64,000 nt of DNA. Origin: Clostridium sp. D33t1_170424_F3 (GTDB lineage: Bacteria; Bacillota; Clostridia; Oscillospirales; Acutalibacteraceae). The translations under genes were made by a program, and so were the position numbers. Shown one piece after another: positions 34,693 to 43,538 of the stretch (position 1 is the first letter of the stretch; the number at the start of each line of letters is the position of its first letter). A model generated the notes under the pieces. That model was given only the letters and a program-made list of their open reading frames with translations. It was not told where the DNA came from and made no database searches. The stretch spans positions 1 through 64,000 of the forward strand of contig NZ_JADPEG010000020.1 in NCBI RefSeq assembly GCF_015667585.1. The letters are read 5' to 3'.

Positions 34693-35301
34693 TTAACCCA
34701 GAAGGCCGTCGACAAGACCCTGGAACCCTAGGAAGGACACCGCCACAAGGGACGCCGCAATCAGGGTAATGGGCAGGCCTTTGAGAAATTCCGGAATATC
34801 GTTTGTCTCCAGGCGCTCACGCACACCGGCAAACAACACCATCGCCACCAGGAAGCCGATACCGGAACCAAATGCATTGACCAGCGACTGCAAATAACCG
34901 AAGGTCGGATCCGCCGCGCCTTTTTCAATCACCAGCATGGTTACGCCCAAAACAGCGCAGTTAGTGGTAATCAGCGGCAGGTAAATCCCCAACGCATTGT
35001 AGAGCGGCGGCATAAATTTGCGCAGAGCGATTTCGATCAGCTGCACCAGCGCCGCGATGATCAGGATAAACACGATGGTCTGCAGATATTCCAGACTATT
35101 GGGAACCAGAACGTAGGTATAGATCGGCCAGGTGACCGCCGTCGCGATCACCATGACGAAGGTAACCGCCACGCTCATCCCGGTCGCCGTATTCAGCTTT
35201 TTGGAAACGCCGAGAAACGGACAGATGCCAAGGAACTTATTCAATACATAGTTTTCCGTCAGAATGGCCGCCAAAAAGATGGCTACAAGGCTTTTGATCA
35301 T
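34693..35301 (-). CDS. rnfA: Rnf complex subunit A
   Basis: A 202-residue membrane protein with six helices and the family segment NYVLNKFLGICPFLGVSKK near the N-terminus, whose conserved Cys helps hold the membrane-embedded Fe-S cluster shared with RnfE. The second ligand segment is TTNCAVLG (about residue 112). It starts four bases inside the end of rnfE and is part of the electron-transfer and ion-pumping membrane core. Confidence 0.96.
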   Translation of the reverse strand: MIKSLVAIFLAAILTENYVLNKFLGICPFLGVSKKLNTATGMSVAVTFVMVIATAVTWPIYTYVLVPNSLEYLQTIVFILIIAALVQLIEIALRKFMPPLYNALGIYLPLITTNCAVLGVTMLVIEKGAADPTFGYLQSLVNAFGSGIGFLVAMVLFAGVRERLETNDIPEFLKGLPITLIAASLVAVSFLGFQGLVDGLLG

Positions 35302-35987
35302 TTTTCAGCAGCCTCCTTTTCCTTGATTTTTGAACAGCTTGCCGCAAGCGGACAGCCCTGGCAGCCCAGCTCGGCTTTCCGGCCGCCCTCGCCTGCCATC
35401 TTGTTTGCGATGGCAATCAGAATTCCAAACACAAAGAAGCCGCCGGGAGGCAGAATAAATACAATAATCGGATCGATGATCCCCGCTGTGATGGGAAATC
35501 CAAACAGGGTTCCCGCGCCAAAGAATTCGCGGATCATTCCCATGACCAGCAGCGTCGCCGTAAAGCCGACGCCCATGCCAAGCCCGTCCACGATGGAGGG
35601 CAGAATTTTATTCTTACTCGCAAACATCTCCGCGCGGCCAAGAATAATGCAGTTTACCACAATCAGCGGCAGGAAGATGCCCAGCGCCGTATCAAGCTCC
35701 GGGGAATACGCTTTGACCAGCATCTGTACCACGGAGACAAAGCCCGCGATTACCGTGATGAAGGCCGGGATGCGGACCTTATCCGGAATGACCTTGCGGA
35801 GCAGGGAAATCACCGCATTGGAACAAACCAACACAAAAGTGGTCGCAAGACCCATGCCGATGGCGTTGCTCGCGGAGGTGCTGACCGCCAGCGTCGCACA
35901 GCAGCCCAGCACAAGACGAAGCACCGGGTTTTCTTTAATGATGCCCTTGGTAAATTCTTTTAAAAGCGATCTTTTTTCCATCCTCAT
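35298..35987 (-). CDS. rnfE: Rnf complex subunit E
   Basis: A 229-residue six-helix membrane protein, homologous to RnfA in inverted topology, with conserved cysteines in VLGCCATLAVS (about residue 30) and VNCIILGRAEMFAS (about 115). The C-terminal tail ELGCQGCPLAASCSKIKEKE carries four extra cysteines (CxxCx5C plus one) not needed in most RnfE proteins. The start ATG overlaps the stop of rnfG (ATGA). Confidence 0.95.
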   Translation of the reverse strand: MRMEKRSLLKEFTKGIIKENPVLRLVLGCCATLAVSTSASNAIGMGLATTFVLVCSNAVISLLRKVIPDKVRIPAFITVIAGFVSVVQMLVKAYSPELDTALGIFLPLIVVNCIILGRAEMFASKNKILPSIVDGLGMGVGFTATLLVMGMIREFFGAGTLFGFPITAGIIDPIIVFILPPGGFFVFGILIAIANKMAGEGGRKAELGCQGCPLAASCSKIKEKEAAEK

Positions 35988-36562
35988 GCACCGCCTTTCA
36001 CTGTCTGATACAGAGCGACGGCGCTGTTCACCGCATCCGTCACGCCCTGGCTGGTAATCGTCGCGCCGGTCATCGCCATAATTTCGCCGTCCTGTTTTTC
36101 GCCGGATTTAATCACGGAGAACTGGCCGGATTCCGGGATCGCCTGATGGTACTGCGCGCGAAAATCCTCTTTCTGCGCGTTCATACCGAGGCCGGGCGTG
36201 TCATTGATGCTCAGGAGCTCCACGCCGGTGACCGCACCGTCCGCCTGGATACCGGTCATCACCTGGATCTGACCGCCATAGGAGCTGGCGGTCGTCGTAA
36301 AGACGTAGCCGGCGATTTCCCCGCCGTTTTTCCCGATGTAGTAGCTGACCTCTTCTCCCTCTGCGCCGGTTGCTTTCGCCTCTTCAAATTCCGTCACACC
36401 GGGCAGCACCAGCTCGCGGGAGGTTCTGGCCGCCTCCTGTTTCTGCCGCTCAATCTGATCTTTGGTCAGCAGATTGGTTCCCGCCAGAAGCGCGGTTACC
36501 ACCAAACAGATCACCGTCAGCATCACAGCAGGGCGGATAATTTCTTTTGGATTCAGTTTCAT
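35984..36562 (-). CDS. rnfG: Rnf complex subunit G, covalent FMN carrier
   Basis: A 192-residue protein with one N-terminal membrane helix (about 11-30) and an extracytoplasmic FMN-binding domain. The flavinylation site is the Thr in MTGATITSQGV (about residue 170), a match to the [S/T]GA[T/S] signature modified by ApbE. NDTPGLGMNAQ is the other hallmark. The start overlaps the rnfD stop (ATGA). The flavin transferase is encoded by the first gene of this operon. Confidence 0.96.
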   Translation of the reverse strand: MKLNPKEIIRPAVMLTVICLVVTALLAGTNLLTKDQIERQKQEAARTSRELVLPGVTEFEEAKATGAEGEEVSYYIGKNGGEIAGYVFTTTASSYGGQIQVMTGIQADGAVTGVELLSINDTPGLGMNAQKEDFRAQYHQAIPESGQFSVIKSGEKQDGEIMAMTGATITSQGVTDAVNSAVALYQTVKGGA

Positions 36563-37524
36563 CCCTGCGCGCCCTCCTTCTTTTCCTTTTTCACGCCGAA
36601 GGGCCGCGGGCGCGTCATCCGCTCAATCAGCGGCACCAGAATATTCATAATAATAATGGAGAAAGACACGCCTTCCGGCAGTGAACCAAACATACGGATC
36701 AGCATGGTCAGGACGCCGCAGCCAACAGCAAACACGATTCGTCCTTTAAAATTGATCGGGGAGGTCGTGTAATCGGTCGCCATAAAAATCGCGCCGAGCA
36801 GCAGGCCTCCGGACAGCAGGTCCAGAATTACATCGCGACCCGCAACCAGGGAGATCACGGAAACCGTGCCGAGATAGCACAGCGGAATGACCGGGCTGAT
36901 GACTTTGCGGGCCACCAGATAAATGCCGCCCAAGAGCAGGGCGACCGCACAGGTTTCACCCAGGCAGCCCGCACGGGCGCCCAGCAGCATATCGAGATGG
37001 CTGGGAATCTGGTCCACCGCGCCCTGCTTGAGCAAACCGAGCGGGGAAGCCGTCGTGACCGCGTCCGGATGGGCGCTGCGGTACCAGAAGGGCACCACCC
37101 AATTGCTCATCTTCGCCGGGAAGGACGCCATCAGCACAATGCGCGCCGTCAGCGCCGGGTTCACAAAGTTCTGGCCGATGCCGCCGAACATCTGCTTGAC
37201 CACCACAATGGCAACCACGCTGCCGAATACGGCAATCACCGGGCTGATCGTCACCGGCAGGTTGAACGCCAACAGCAGACCCGTCACGACGGCGCTCAGG
37301 TCGAGAATGGTATTGTCGCGCTTCATCACCTTGCGGGAAAGAAACTCACACAGCACACAGGATACCACACAGGTCAAGATCAGAAGCAGCGCCTGCAATC
37401 CAAAGATAAAGCAGGAGGCAATCGCCGCCGGAATCAGGGCGATGATCACATCCAGCATGATTTTCTGCGTGGTCGTCCCGCTTTTTAAATGCGGGGACGC
37501 CGATACAATCAACTTCGTATCCAT
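36559..37524 (-). CDS. rnfD: Rnf complex subunit D
   Basis: A 321-residue membrane protein with about nine helices. The covalent FMN site is in AVTTASPLGLLK (about residue 155), between helices. GGIGQNFVNPALTARI and DYTTSPINFKG are family segments. RnfD forms part of the ion-translocating core with RnfG. The start codon overlaps the rnfC stop by one base (TAATG). Confidence 0.96.
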   Translation of the reverse strand: MDTKLIVSASPHLKSGTTTQKIMLDVIIALIPAAIASCFIFGLQALLLILTCVVSCVLCEFLSRKVMKRDNTILDLSAVVTGLLLAFNLPVTISPVIAVFGSVVAIVVVKQMFGGIGQNFVNPALTARIVLMASFPAKMSNWVVPFWYRSAHPDAVTTASPLGLLKQGAVDQIPSHLDMLLGARAGCLGETCAVALLLGGIYLVARKVISPVIPLCYLGTVSVISLVAGRDVILDLLSGGLLLGAIFMATDYTTSPINFKGRIVFAVGCGVLTMLIRMFGSLPEGVSFSIIIMNILVPLIERMTRPRPFGVKKEKKEGAQG

Positions 37525-38867
37525 TACTTCTTCCCTCCTGCGTTTCGGATCAATGCCTTGCCGAGACGGACAGCCTGTACCAGCGGACGGCCCGCCGGGC
37601 AGTTATACGCGCAGGTGCCGCATTCCATACAGTCCATGATGCTGTATTCCTGCAGCTCCTCCACCATCTTTTTCTCCGCATACTTTTCCAGCATGGTCGG
37701 CACCAGCTTCATCGGGCACCCGCTGACGCAGCGTCCACAGCGGATACAGGCGGTTGGCTCAAGACTACGCGCCTCTTTTTCATCCAGGCAGATGATGCCG
37801 TTGTTTTGCTTAATGATGGGCAGGCTGTCGTCCGTGATGGCGATGCCCATCATCGGACCGCCCATCAGGACCTTCTTGGGAGGGACTTTATAGCCGCCGC
37901 AGAAGCGGATCACCTCTTCAATCGGCGTGCCGATCGGCACAATGACATTCTTGGGGTACTGCACGGCGGAGCCGTCGATCGTCACGCGCTTTTTGACCAG
38001 CGGCATGCCGGTTTTCAGATAATCCGCCAAAAACGCGACAGACGTGATATTCATAACCACGCAGCCGACGTCCGCCGGGAGCTTGCCCATGGGCACTTCC
38101 CGGTCTGTGCAGGACTTAATGAGAACCTTCTCCGCGCCCTGCGGGTAACTGGCCTTCAGCGGGAGGACCCGCACATGGTTTTCCGGATCTCTCTTGTCGT
38201 CATAGGCGATTTTGTTCAGCGTTTCGATGACGTCGGGTTTGTTGTTTTCGACCGCGATGATTACGCGTTCAATACCCAGCATCTCCTTCACCGCGTAAAC
38301 GCCGGAAAGCACTGCCCAAGAATTTTCAATGGCTTCCCGATGGTCAGCCGTTATGTAGGGTTCGCACTCCGCGGCGTTGATGATCAGCGTATCGATATTC
38401 TTATCCTTTGGCACGTTCAGCTTGACGTGCGCCGGAAAGCCCGCGCCGCCCAAACCGACCAGACCGGATTCCCGGACCGCCTGGATAAACTCTTCCTTCG
38501 TATTGACCTCCGGCGGCTTGACCTCCGGCGAGACCGTCATTTCCCCATCGGAATCAATGACCAGAGCATCCACATACTGCCCGCCGGAAAGCATCACCTG
38601 CTTCACGGCGCTCACCTTGCCGGAAACACTGGCATGAATCGGCGCACTGACAAACGCGGTGCTGTCCGCGATCTTCTGCCCCACCTGCACAAGGTCGCCC
38701 ACCTTGACCGTCGGCACACACGGCGCACCCAAATGCTGCTGCATCGGGATCAGCACCTGCGCGGGAGGCGGCATGACGGCGGATTCCATCTGCGCCGTGT
38801 TCTTTCTGTGCGGCACGTGCGCGCCGCCGTGCGAATGAAATGGCTTTTCCGGAAACGTTAATTCCAT
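37524..38867 (-). CDS. rnfC: Rnf complex subunit C, NADH-binding
   Basis: A 447-residue soluble subunit homologous to NuoF. It begins with the RnfC barrel domain (HSHGGAHVPHRKN, VGQKIADSTAFVSAPIHASV), then the NAD/FMN domain (GLVGLGGAGFPAHVKL, NAAECEPYITADHR, about residues 130-180), a SLBB-like segment, and two cubane motifs CIRCGRCVSGCP and CMECGTCAYNCP near residue 370-415. It carries out NAD+ reduction or NADH oxidation. First of the six rnf genes, 57 bases after the Gx transporter gene. Confidence 0.97.
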   Translation of the reverse strand: MELTFPEKPFHSHGGAHVPHRKNTAQMESAVMPPPAQVLIPMQQHLGAPCVPTVKVGDLVQVGQKIADSTAFVSAPIHASVSGKVSAVKQVMLSGGQYVDALVIDSDGEMTVSPEVKPPEVNTKEEFIQAVRESGLVGLGGAGFPAHVKLNVPKDKNIDTLIINAAECEPYITADHREAIENSWAVLSGVYAVKEMLGIERVIIAVENNKPDVIETLNKIAYDDKRDPENHVRVLPLKASYPQGAEKVLIKSCTDREVPMGKLPADVGCVVMNITSVAFLADYLKTGMPLVKKRVTIDGSAVQYPKNVIVPIGTPIEEVIRFCGGYKVPPKKVLMGGPMMGIAITDDSLPIIKQNNGIICLDEKEARSLEPTACIRCGRCVSGCPMKLVPTMLEKYAEKKMVEELQEYSIMDCMECGTCAYNCPAGRPLVQAVRLGKALIRNAGGKK

Positions 38868-38924
38868 TATTTTCCCTCCATTTTTTCAGAGTTCCTTTAT
38901 TAAATAGTAAACGGCAAACGCCCG

Positions 38925-39470
38925 TTAAAAACCGGCGCCCTCATTGCCGGGACCCAATCTATCCAAAAACGGCATAACCGCACGGAGCACCAGACCCGTT
39001 AAAATGCCGGAGACTACGCCAAAGACGATCAGCCAGGGAATATACCACGCAACAGCGGGCGTTGTCAGCAGCGCCGCCACACAGAGCTGCGCCGCATTGT
39101 GGGAAAGCGCCCCCGCGACGCCCAGCCCCACCATGCCGAAGGGTTCCCCCTTTTTATGTAACAGGAGCCACATCACCAGCGTACTGAGCACGCCGCCGGA
39201 AAGGCTCATCAGCATGGCTGTCACCCCGCGGGTCATTCCCGCAAACAGGCCTTTGATTACCGCGATGCACAGCGCAGGTCCCAGCCCCACCGCACCGGCC
39301 GCATACATGGTCGCCAAATTTGAAATGCCGAGCTTTGCCCCGGGAGGCAGCACGGGAATCGGCGGCAGCATGCCTTCCAGCGCGGAGAGCGCCAGCGCCA
39401 GCGCCGCCAGCAGCCCGTTAAACGCCACGAAGCGGGTACTGCGGGAAAGATTCAGCCTGTCTTTTTTCAT
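38925..39470 (-). CDS. Gx transporter / heptaprenyl diphosphate synthase component I-like membrane protein
   Basis: A 181-residue membrane protein of about five or six helices with the signature PGAKLGISNLATMYA (about residues 35-50). The ATG at 39470 overlaps the preceding stop (ATGA) and has GGAAGGGG upstream. Proteins of this family are annotated either as component I of heptaprenyl diphosphate synthase or as S-component-like Gx transporters. In Clostridia they often lie with a NusG domain II gene and apbE next to rnf or related flavin-dependent clusters, which suggests a link to quinone or flavin supply. The exact role is unknown. Confidence 0.85.
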   Translation of the reverse strand: MKKDRLNLSRSTRFVAFNGLLAALALALSALEGMLPPIPVLPPGAKLGISNLATMYAAGAVGLGPALCIAVIKGLFAGMTRGVTAMLMSLSGGVLSTLVMWLLLHKKGEPFGMVGLGVAGALSHNAAQLCVAALLTTPAVAWYIPWLIVFGVVSGILTGLVLRAVMPFLDRLGPGNEGAGF

Positions 39471-39892
39471 GGCCCCTTCCCCCATTGCACCGCACCGGTA
39501 TACGCGTCAAAGGCCTGTTCGCCGCCCGCCGCTTCCAGACGGACGGAAACCCGCGCAGGCAGGCAAACCGCCGCCTGGCCCGCGCGGGTCAGCTTCCCGG
39601 CACGCACACAGACCTGGTCAGGACAATCGGAATGCTGAAACGCGACCGCCCCCGGTTCCACCGCAAGCGTCACACGGTACGGACCGCCCAAATCAAGAAT
39701 TTCCTCCTGTGTCTGTTGCTCCAGATCAATCCGGTACAATACGTTCCCTTCCTGCTCCACAACCGCAACCAGTCCCCGCGACGGCTGCAGCTGGAACCAC
39801 GCAAACGCCGCAGCAGCCAGCAGAACAGCACAGACGATTAAAACCAAATCCTGCTTCCGGAAGGTACGCACCGTTTCCCTGCGCCCGCTCAT
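39467..39892 (-). CDS. NusG domain II-containing membrane-anchored protein
   Basis: A 141-residue protein with one membrane helix (about residues 15-35) and a small extracytoplasmic beta domain (NVLYRIDLEQQTQEEILDLG, HSDCPDQVCVRAGKL, VCLPARVSVRLE) typical of the stand-alone NusG domain II family. The conserved CPDQVC...VCLP cysteines could form disulfides or bind a cofactor. It is translationally coupled on both sides (ATGA overlaps) to apbE and the Gx gene. Its function is unproven; the context suggests assembly of or accessory electron transfer for the Rnf complex. Confidence 0.88.
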   Translation of the reverse strand: MSGRRETVRTFRKQDLVLIVCAVLLAAAAFAWFQLQPSRGLVAVVEQEGNVLYRIDLEQQTQEEILDLGGPYRVTLAVEPGAVAFQHSDCPDQVCVRAGKLTRAGQAAVCLPARVSVRLEAAGGEQAFDAYTGAVQWGKGP

Positions 39893-40944
39893 TCTGCCAA
39901 CGCGTATGCGTCCGATCCCATCTGGAACGCATCCTTCAGATTTTCTGTAACGGTCACGCGGTGATCCTGGTCGATGAACACGCCGCCCGCCCCGTATTCC
40001 TCCAACAGCGCTCTGCCCTGTTCCAATCCCAGGACAAAGGCCGCTGTGGAGAGCGCGTCGCTCATCGCGCCGTTTTGATACACTACCGTTACAGAAACCA
40101 GGCCGTTGTCCGCCGGATACCCGGTTTTGGGATCCAGCAAGTGATGATAGGTACGCCCATCCTCTTCAAAGGTTTTTTCATACGATCCGGAGGTGGATAC
40201 AAAGCCCTCTTCCAAATCCAGCGTACCCATTTCAACCGCCTGATCGGCCCCGCTGTCCGGGTCCCGAATCGCGAGCCGCCAGACGCCGCCGCCGGGCTTT
40301 GTCCCGTATAGGCCGATACTGCCGCCCACCGCCGCCACGCCGGCTTTTGCGCCGGCCTCCTGATAGGCCCGCACCATCTGGTCGCAGGCGGCGCCCTTTC
40401 CGATGGCGCCGAGATCAACCGCCGCGCCGCGAATTTTAATTGACGCTTTCGATTGTTCCGTATCTACGCGGACATTGCGGTAATCCACAAACAGCAGGAA
40501 CCGCTGCAGCTCCGCGTCGCCGGGAAAATGCTGGTTTTCCCCACCAAAATCCCAGAGGGAGCTGATCGGCAGGATGGTCGGTTCAAATGCGCCGTTGGAG
40601 CGCTCCGCAACATCCAGGGCGTCCTGCAAAATCGACGCCGTTTCCGGCGCAATGTCGATCCAGTCCGTACCGGCGGCAGCGTTTAAGCGTGCGACATCGG
40701 AGCTTTCCACACGCCAGGAAATCCTGTTCTCCAGTTCCTGCACCACACCGTTTGCCTTTTGTGCGGCCTGCTCGCCGTTTTCTCCGTACACCGTCTGCTG
40801 CACATAGGTCCCCATCGCAAACGACGTGCTGGTAAACGGTTTCTCCTGCAGAGCACTCGTTTGATTCCATAAAAACACCAGCGCTGCGATGATCAAAAGC
40901 AGAACAACCATCAGGCCGGACGCGACTTTTTTACTTTTATCCAT
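39889..40944 (-). CDS. apbE: FAD:protein FMN transferase
   Basis: A 351-residue enzyme that attaches FMN to Thr in RnfG and RnfD. The ATG at 40944 (MDKSKKVASGLMVV) has GGAGG upstream; a longer frame has no ribosome site. A membrane anchor (about 10-28) replaces the usual lipobox, since there is no Cys. Catalytic features include STSFAMGTYV, IRGAAVDLGAIGKGAACD (about 190), VGGSIGLYG, YHHLLDPKTGYPA and the Mg-binding DALSTAAFVLG. It is the first gene of the operon that encodes its substrates. Confidence 0.95.
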   Translation of the reverse strand: MDKSKKVASGLMVVLLLIIAALVFLWNQTSALQEKPFTSTSFAMGTYVQQTVYGENGEQAAQKANGVVQELENRISWRVESSDVARLNAAAGTDWIDIAPETASILQDALDVAERSNGAFEPTILPISSLWDFGGENQHFPGDAELQRFLLFVDYRNVRVDTEQSKASIKIRGAAVDLGAIGKGAACDQMVRAYQEAGAKAGVAAVGGSIGLYGTKPGGGVWRLAIRDPDSGADQAVEMGTLDLEEGFVSTSGSYEKTFEEDGRTYHHLLDPKTGYPADNGLVSVTVVYQNGAMSDALSTAAFVLGLEQGRALLEEYGAGGVFIDQDHRVTVTENLKDAFQMGSDAYALAE

Positions 40945-40989
40945 GTATGCCTCCATTGTGATCAAACCGGCTGCCTCAATTGCTTTCCT

Positions 40990-41018
40990 AGTATAGCACA
41001 ACTGTTATCCCATCGCAA
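40990..41018 (-). promoter_or_regulatory. Promoter of the apbE-rnf operon
   Basis: On the minus strand TTGCGA (41018-41013) and TATACT (40995-40990) are 17 bases apart with a TGn extended -10. The start would lie near 40983, about 40 bases before the apbE ATG. Confidence 0.65.
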
Positions 41019-41176
41019 ATTAAACGGGCATTTTTTGTCCGAATTTTTAACTTTTTGGTCGCATTTGGGCGGCTGATCTATTTCACAAAATCTCAACCAG
41101 AAAGCGTAAATCCGGAAAAAACTTTTTGTTGCAATACACAAAATATTCTGCAAGTATTTTTCATTCTCCTTTCGTA

Positions 41177-41237
41177 TGGTATACTTAAATTTAATATCCG
41201 TCATATTCGGTAAAACACCGGCTTTTTCAGCCGGTTT
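41177..41237 (+). promoter_or_regulatory. Extended -10 promoter and leader hairpin before ybaK
   Basis: TGG-TATACT (41177-41185) is an extended -10 without a clear -35. The leader contains a small hairpin ACCGGCT/AGCCGGT (about 41215-41237) directly before the ribosome site GGGAGG, which could modulate translation. Confidence 0.45.
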
Positions 41238-41250
41238 GGGAGGAAGAAAC

Positions 41251-41751
41251 ATGTCGATTGAAGCAGTCAAGGAATACCTGCGGCCGTTTGGCGTTGCGGA
41301 CCGTGTACAGGAATTCGACGTCTCCAGCGCTACAGTGGAGCTGGCCGCACAGGCAGTGGGCGTAGAACCCGCCCGCATCGCCAAAACCATCTCTTTGAAA
41401 GCGGACGAAGGCTGCATCCTGGTGGTCGCCGCCGGTGATGCAAAAATAGATAACAGCAAATTCAAAGCGGAGTTTCATATGAAAGCAAAGATGCTCTCCG
41501 CCGACGAGGTGCTTCCGCTGACCGGCTATCCGGTGGGCGGCGTATGCCCCTTCGGCAATCCGGCTACGGCAAAGGTCTACTGCGACGAATCTCTGCGGCG
41601 CTTTTCTACGGTATTTCCCGCCTGCGGCACCGCGAACTCCGCCATTGAACTGTCCTGTGAAGAATTGGAGCACTGCTCCCACAGCCTGAAATGGGTGGAC
41701 GTCTGCAAAAACTGGGAAGCAGGAGGAACACAGCATGCGGATGCGCAATAA
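41251..41751 (+). CDS. YbaK/EbsC-family aminoacyl-tRNA deacylase
   Basis: A 166-residue protein of the YbaK/ProX superfamily, which hydrolyses mischarged tRNAs. It starts MSIEAVKEYLRPFGVADRVQ, and shows the core AKTISLKADEGCILVVAAGD with the catalytic-type Lys (about 46), KIDNSKFKAEFHMKAKMLS and GYPVGGVCPFG. Overlaps trmB by 17 bases, so the two are translated together. The specific tRNA substrate cannot be assigned. Confidence 0.88.
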   Translation: MSIEAVKEYLRPFGVADRVQEFDVSSATVELAAQAVGVEPARIAKTISLKADEGCILVVAAGDAKIDNSKFKAEFHMKAKMLSADEVLPLTGYPVGGVCPFGNPATAKVYCDESLRRFSTVFPACGTANSAIELSCEELEHCSHSLKWVDVCKNWEAGGTQHADAQ

Positions 41752-42409
41752 GCCCTGGGCCACACCAGAGCTGAACGCCTGCCCGTTTTTTGTGCGTCAG
41801 GCCGAGCCGGTCGCGGGCAAATGGCAGGACTGGTTTGCTCATAAAGAGCCCATCCATCTGGAGCTGGGCTGCGGCAAGGGGTGGTACATCGCGGGGCTTG
41901 CTCCGCAAAACCCGGCGATCAATTACATCGGCGTCGATCTCAAGGACGTCGTGCTCGCCCCCGCCAAGCGGATTATTGAAGCCGCTTATGCGGAAGCCGG
42001 ACGCCCTGTGGATAACGTTGCCCTGACCGCTCACAATGTCGAGCAAATCTGCAACATTATTAAGCCGGAGGACAATGTGCAGCGCGTCTGTATCAATTTT
42101 TGCAATCCATGGCCGCGCGCCAAACACCACAAGCGCCGCCTGACGCATCCGCGCCAGCTGAACAGTTACCGGCAGTTTTTGCAGCCGGAGGGGGAACTTT
42201 GGTTCAAAACGGACGACGACGCGCTGTTTGCGGACACGCTGGAGTATCTGGAAGAGGGCGGCTTTACCCTGGTCCGCCGGACAGACGACCTGCACGCCGC
42301 TCCGGGCTTTTTCACGCAGGACGCCCCCACAGAGCACGAGCGGATGTTTACGGAAAAAGGCATTCCGATCAAGGCGCTTGTGGCGCGCATGTGTGAAAAG
42401 AATTCTTGA
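41735..42409 (+). CDS. trmB: tRNA (guanine-N7-)-methyltransferase
   Basis: A 224-residue enzyme that makes m7G46 in tRNA. SAM-binding motif HLELGCGKGWYI (about 41-52), NYIGVDLKD, then the signature VCINFCNPWPRAKHHKRRL (about 118-136) that holds catalytic Asp/Asn and Arg positions; note the typical FPDPW is FCNPW here, with Asp replaced by Asn. The C-terminus RTDDLH and PTEHERMFTEKG is family-typical. AGGAGG precedes the ATG inside ybaK. Confidence 0.93.
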   Translation: MRMRNKPWATPELNACPFFVRQAEPVAGKWQDWFAHKEPIHLELGCGKGWYIAGLAPQNPAINYIGVDLKDVVLAPAKRIIEAAYAEAGRPVDNVALTAHNVEQICNIIKPEDNVQRVCINFCNPWPRAKHHKRRLTHPRQLNSYRQFLQPEGELWFKTDDDALFADTLEYLEEGGFTLVRRTDDLHAAPGFFTQDAPTEHERMFTEKGIPIKALVARMCEKNS

Positions 42410-42434
42410 CAAGCATGCAAAAGAAAGCTATAAT
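42406..42434 (+). promoter_or_regulatory. Perfect consensus promoter of metNIQ
   Basis: TTGACA (42406-42411), 17 bases, TATAAT (42429-42434). The -35 overlaps the trmB stop codon. No SAM riboswitch or T-box is visible in the roughly 80-nt leader. Confidence 0.85.
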
Positions 42435-42518
42435 TCCCAGTAAATTAATTAGATTTATTTTGCGGCAGGACCGTTTATTCTTTCGACTATACTATTATAG
42501 AAAAAGGAGGGCGCAGAT

Positions 42519-43538
42519 GTGGCTGAAAAACCTATGATCCAGATACGGTCACTCAGTAAAACCTTTCAAACCAAAAATGCGGAAGTGCACGCCCTGCGGA
42601 ATATCGATCTCCAGATCGAAAAGGGAGATATTTTTGGCATTATCGGCATGAGCGGCGCCGGTAAGAGCACGCTGGTGCGCTGCATGAACATGCTGGAAAA
42701 ACCCACAGAAGGCTCTGTCCTCCTGGACGGTTTGGACCTTGCCAAGCTGAGCGACGCGCAGCTGCGACAGGCGCGCCATTCCATCGGCATGATTTTCCAG
42801 CAGTTTAATCTGTTGATGCAGCGGACGGCGGAGGGAAATATCCGCTTCCCCCTGGAAATTTCCGGCGTGGATAAAGATACGGCAAAAAAGCGCGCAAAAG
42901 AACTGCTGGATCTGGTTGGCCTGACCGATAAGGCAGATGCCTATCCGTCCCAGCTGTCCGGCGGGCAGAAGCAGCGCATCGCCATTGCGCGGGCGCTTGC
43001 CACCAATCCGAAGGTTCTGCTCTGCGACGAGGCAACCTCCGCGCTGGACCCGAACACCACCTCTTCCATTCTGGCGCTGCTCAAGGATATTAACAGACGT
43101 CTGGGCATCACCATTGTCATTATTACGCATGAAATGAGCGTGATAGAAGAGATTTGCAACCGTGTGGCGATCATCAGCGACAGCCGGATCGCTGAATCCG
43201 GCAGCGTGGCAGAGATTTTTTCTCATCCGAAAACGGAAGCGGCGCAGCGTCTGGTCTTCCCGGAGGGAAAGCATACGACGGAACATTTTACCGGCAGGCG
43301 CTCGGTGCGCATCGTGTTCGACGGCACTTCGTCCTTTGAGCCGGTCATTGCCAATATGGTACTGGCATTTCAGTCTCCTGTGAACATCATGTTTGCAGAT
43401 ACCAAAAATATAGAAGGCAAGGCGTTTGGGCAAATGGTGCTCCAACTGCCGGAAAACCAGATGCTTGCAGATAAAATGATGTCCTACCTGGACAGCCGCG
43501 GTTTAACGGTGGAGGAGGTGAGCGGAAATGTGGGATGA
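42519..43538 (+). CDS. metN: Methionine ABC transporter ATPase
   Basis: A 339-residue ATPase starting at GTG (42519), eight bases after GGAGG; an ATG two bases upstream is out of frame. Walker A GMSGAGKST, signature LSGGQKQR, Walker B VLLCDEATSALDP, and H-loop ITHE are present. The C-terminal NIL domain (about 265-335) provides methionine feedback inhibition in MetN proteins. It overlaps metI by 11 bases. The MetNIQ complex imports D- and L-methionine. Confidence 0.96.
   Translation: MAEKPMIQIRSLSKTFQTKNAEVHALRNIDLQIEKGDIFGIIGMSGAGKSTLVRCMNMLEKPTEGSVLLDGLDLAKLSDAQLRQARHSIGMIFQQFNLLMQRTAEGNIRFPLEISGVDKDTAKKRAKELLDLVGLTDKADAYPSQLSGGQKQRIAIARALATNPKVLLCDEATSALDPNTTSSILALLKDINRRLGITIVIITHEMSVIEEICNRVAIISDSRIAESGSVAEIFSHPKTEAAQRLVFPEGKHTTEHFTGRRSVRIVFDGTSSFEPVIANMVLAFQSPVNIMFADTKNIEGKAFGQMVLQLPENQMLADKMMSYLDSRGLTVEEVSGNVG

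Noticed and set aside
34494-34769. Possible CRISPR-like or low-complexity Pro/Ser/Arg frame in rnf
   Set aside because: Antisense shadow of rnfB/rnfA; no spaced direct repeats are present anywhere in the window.
42435-42518. SAM riboswitch or T-box upstream of metNIQ
   Set aside because: The leader is only about 80 nt, with no terminator hairpin or recognisable conserved core.
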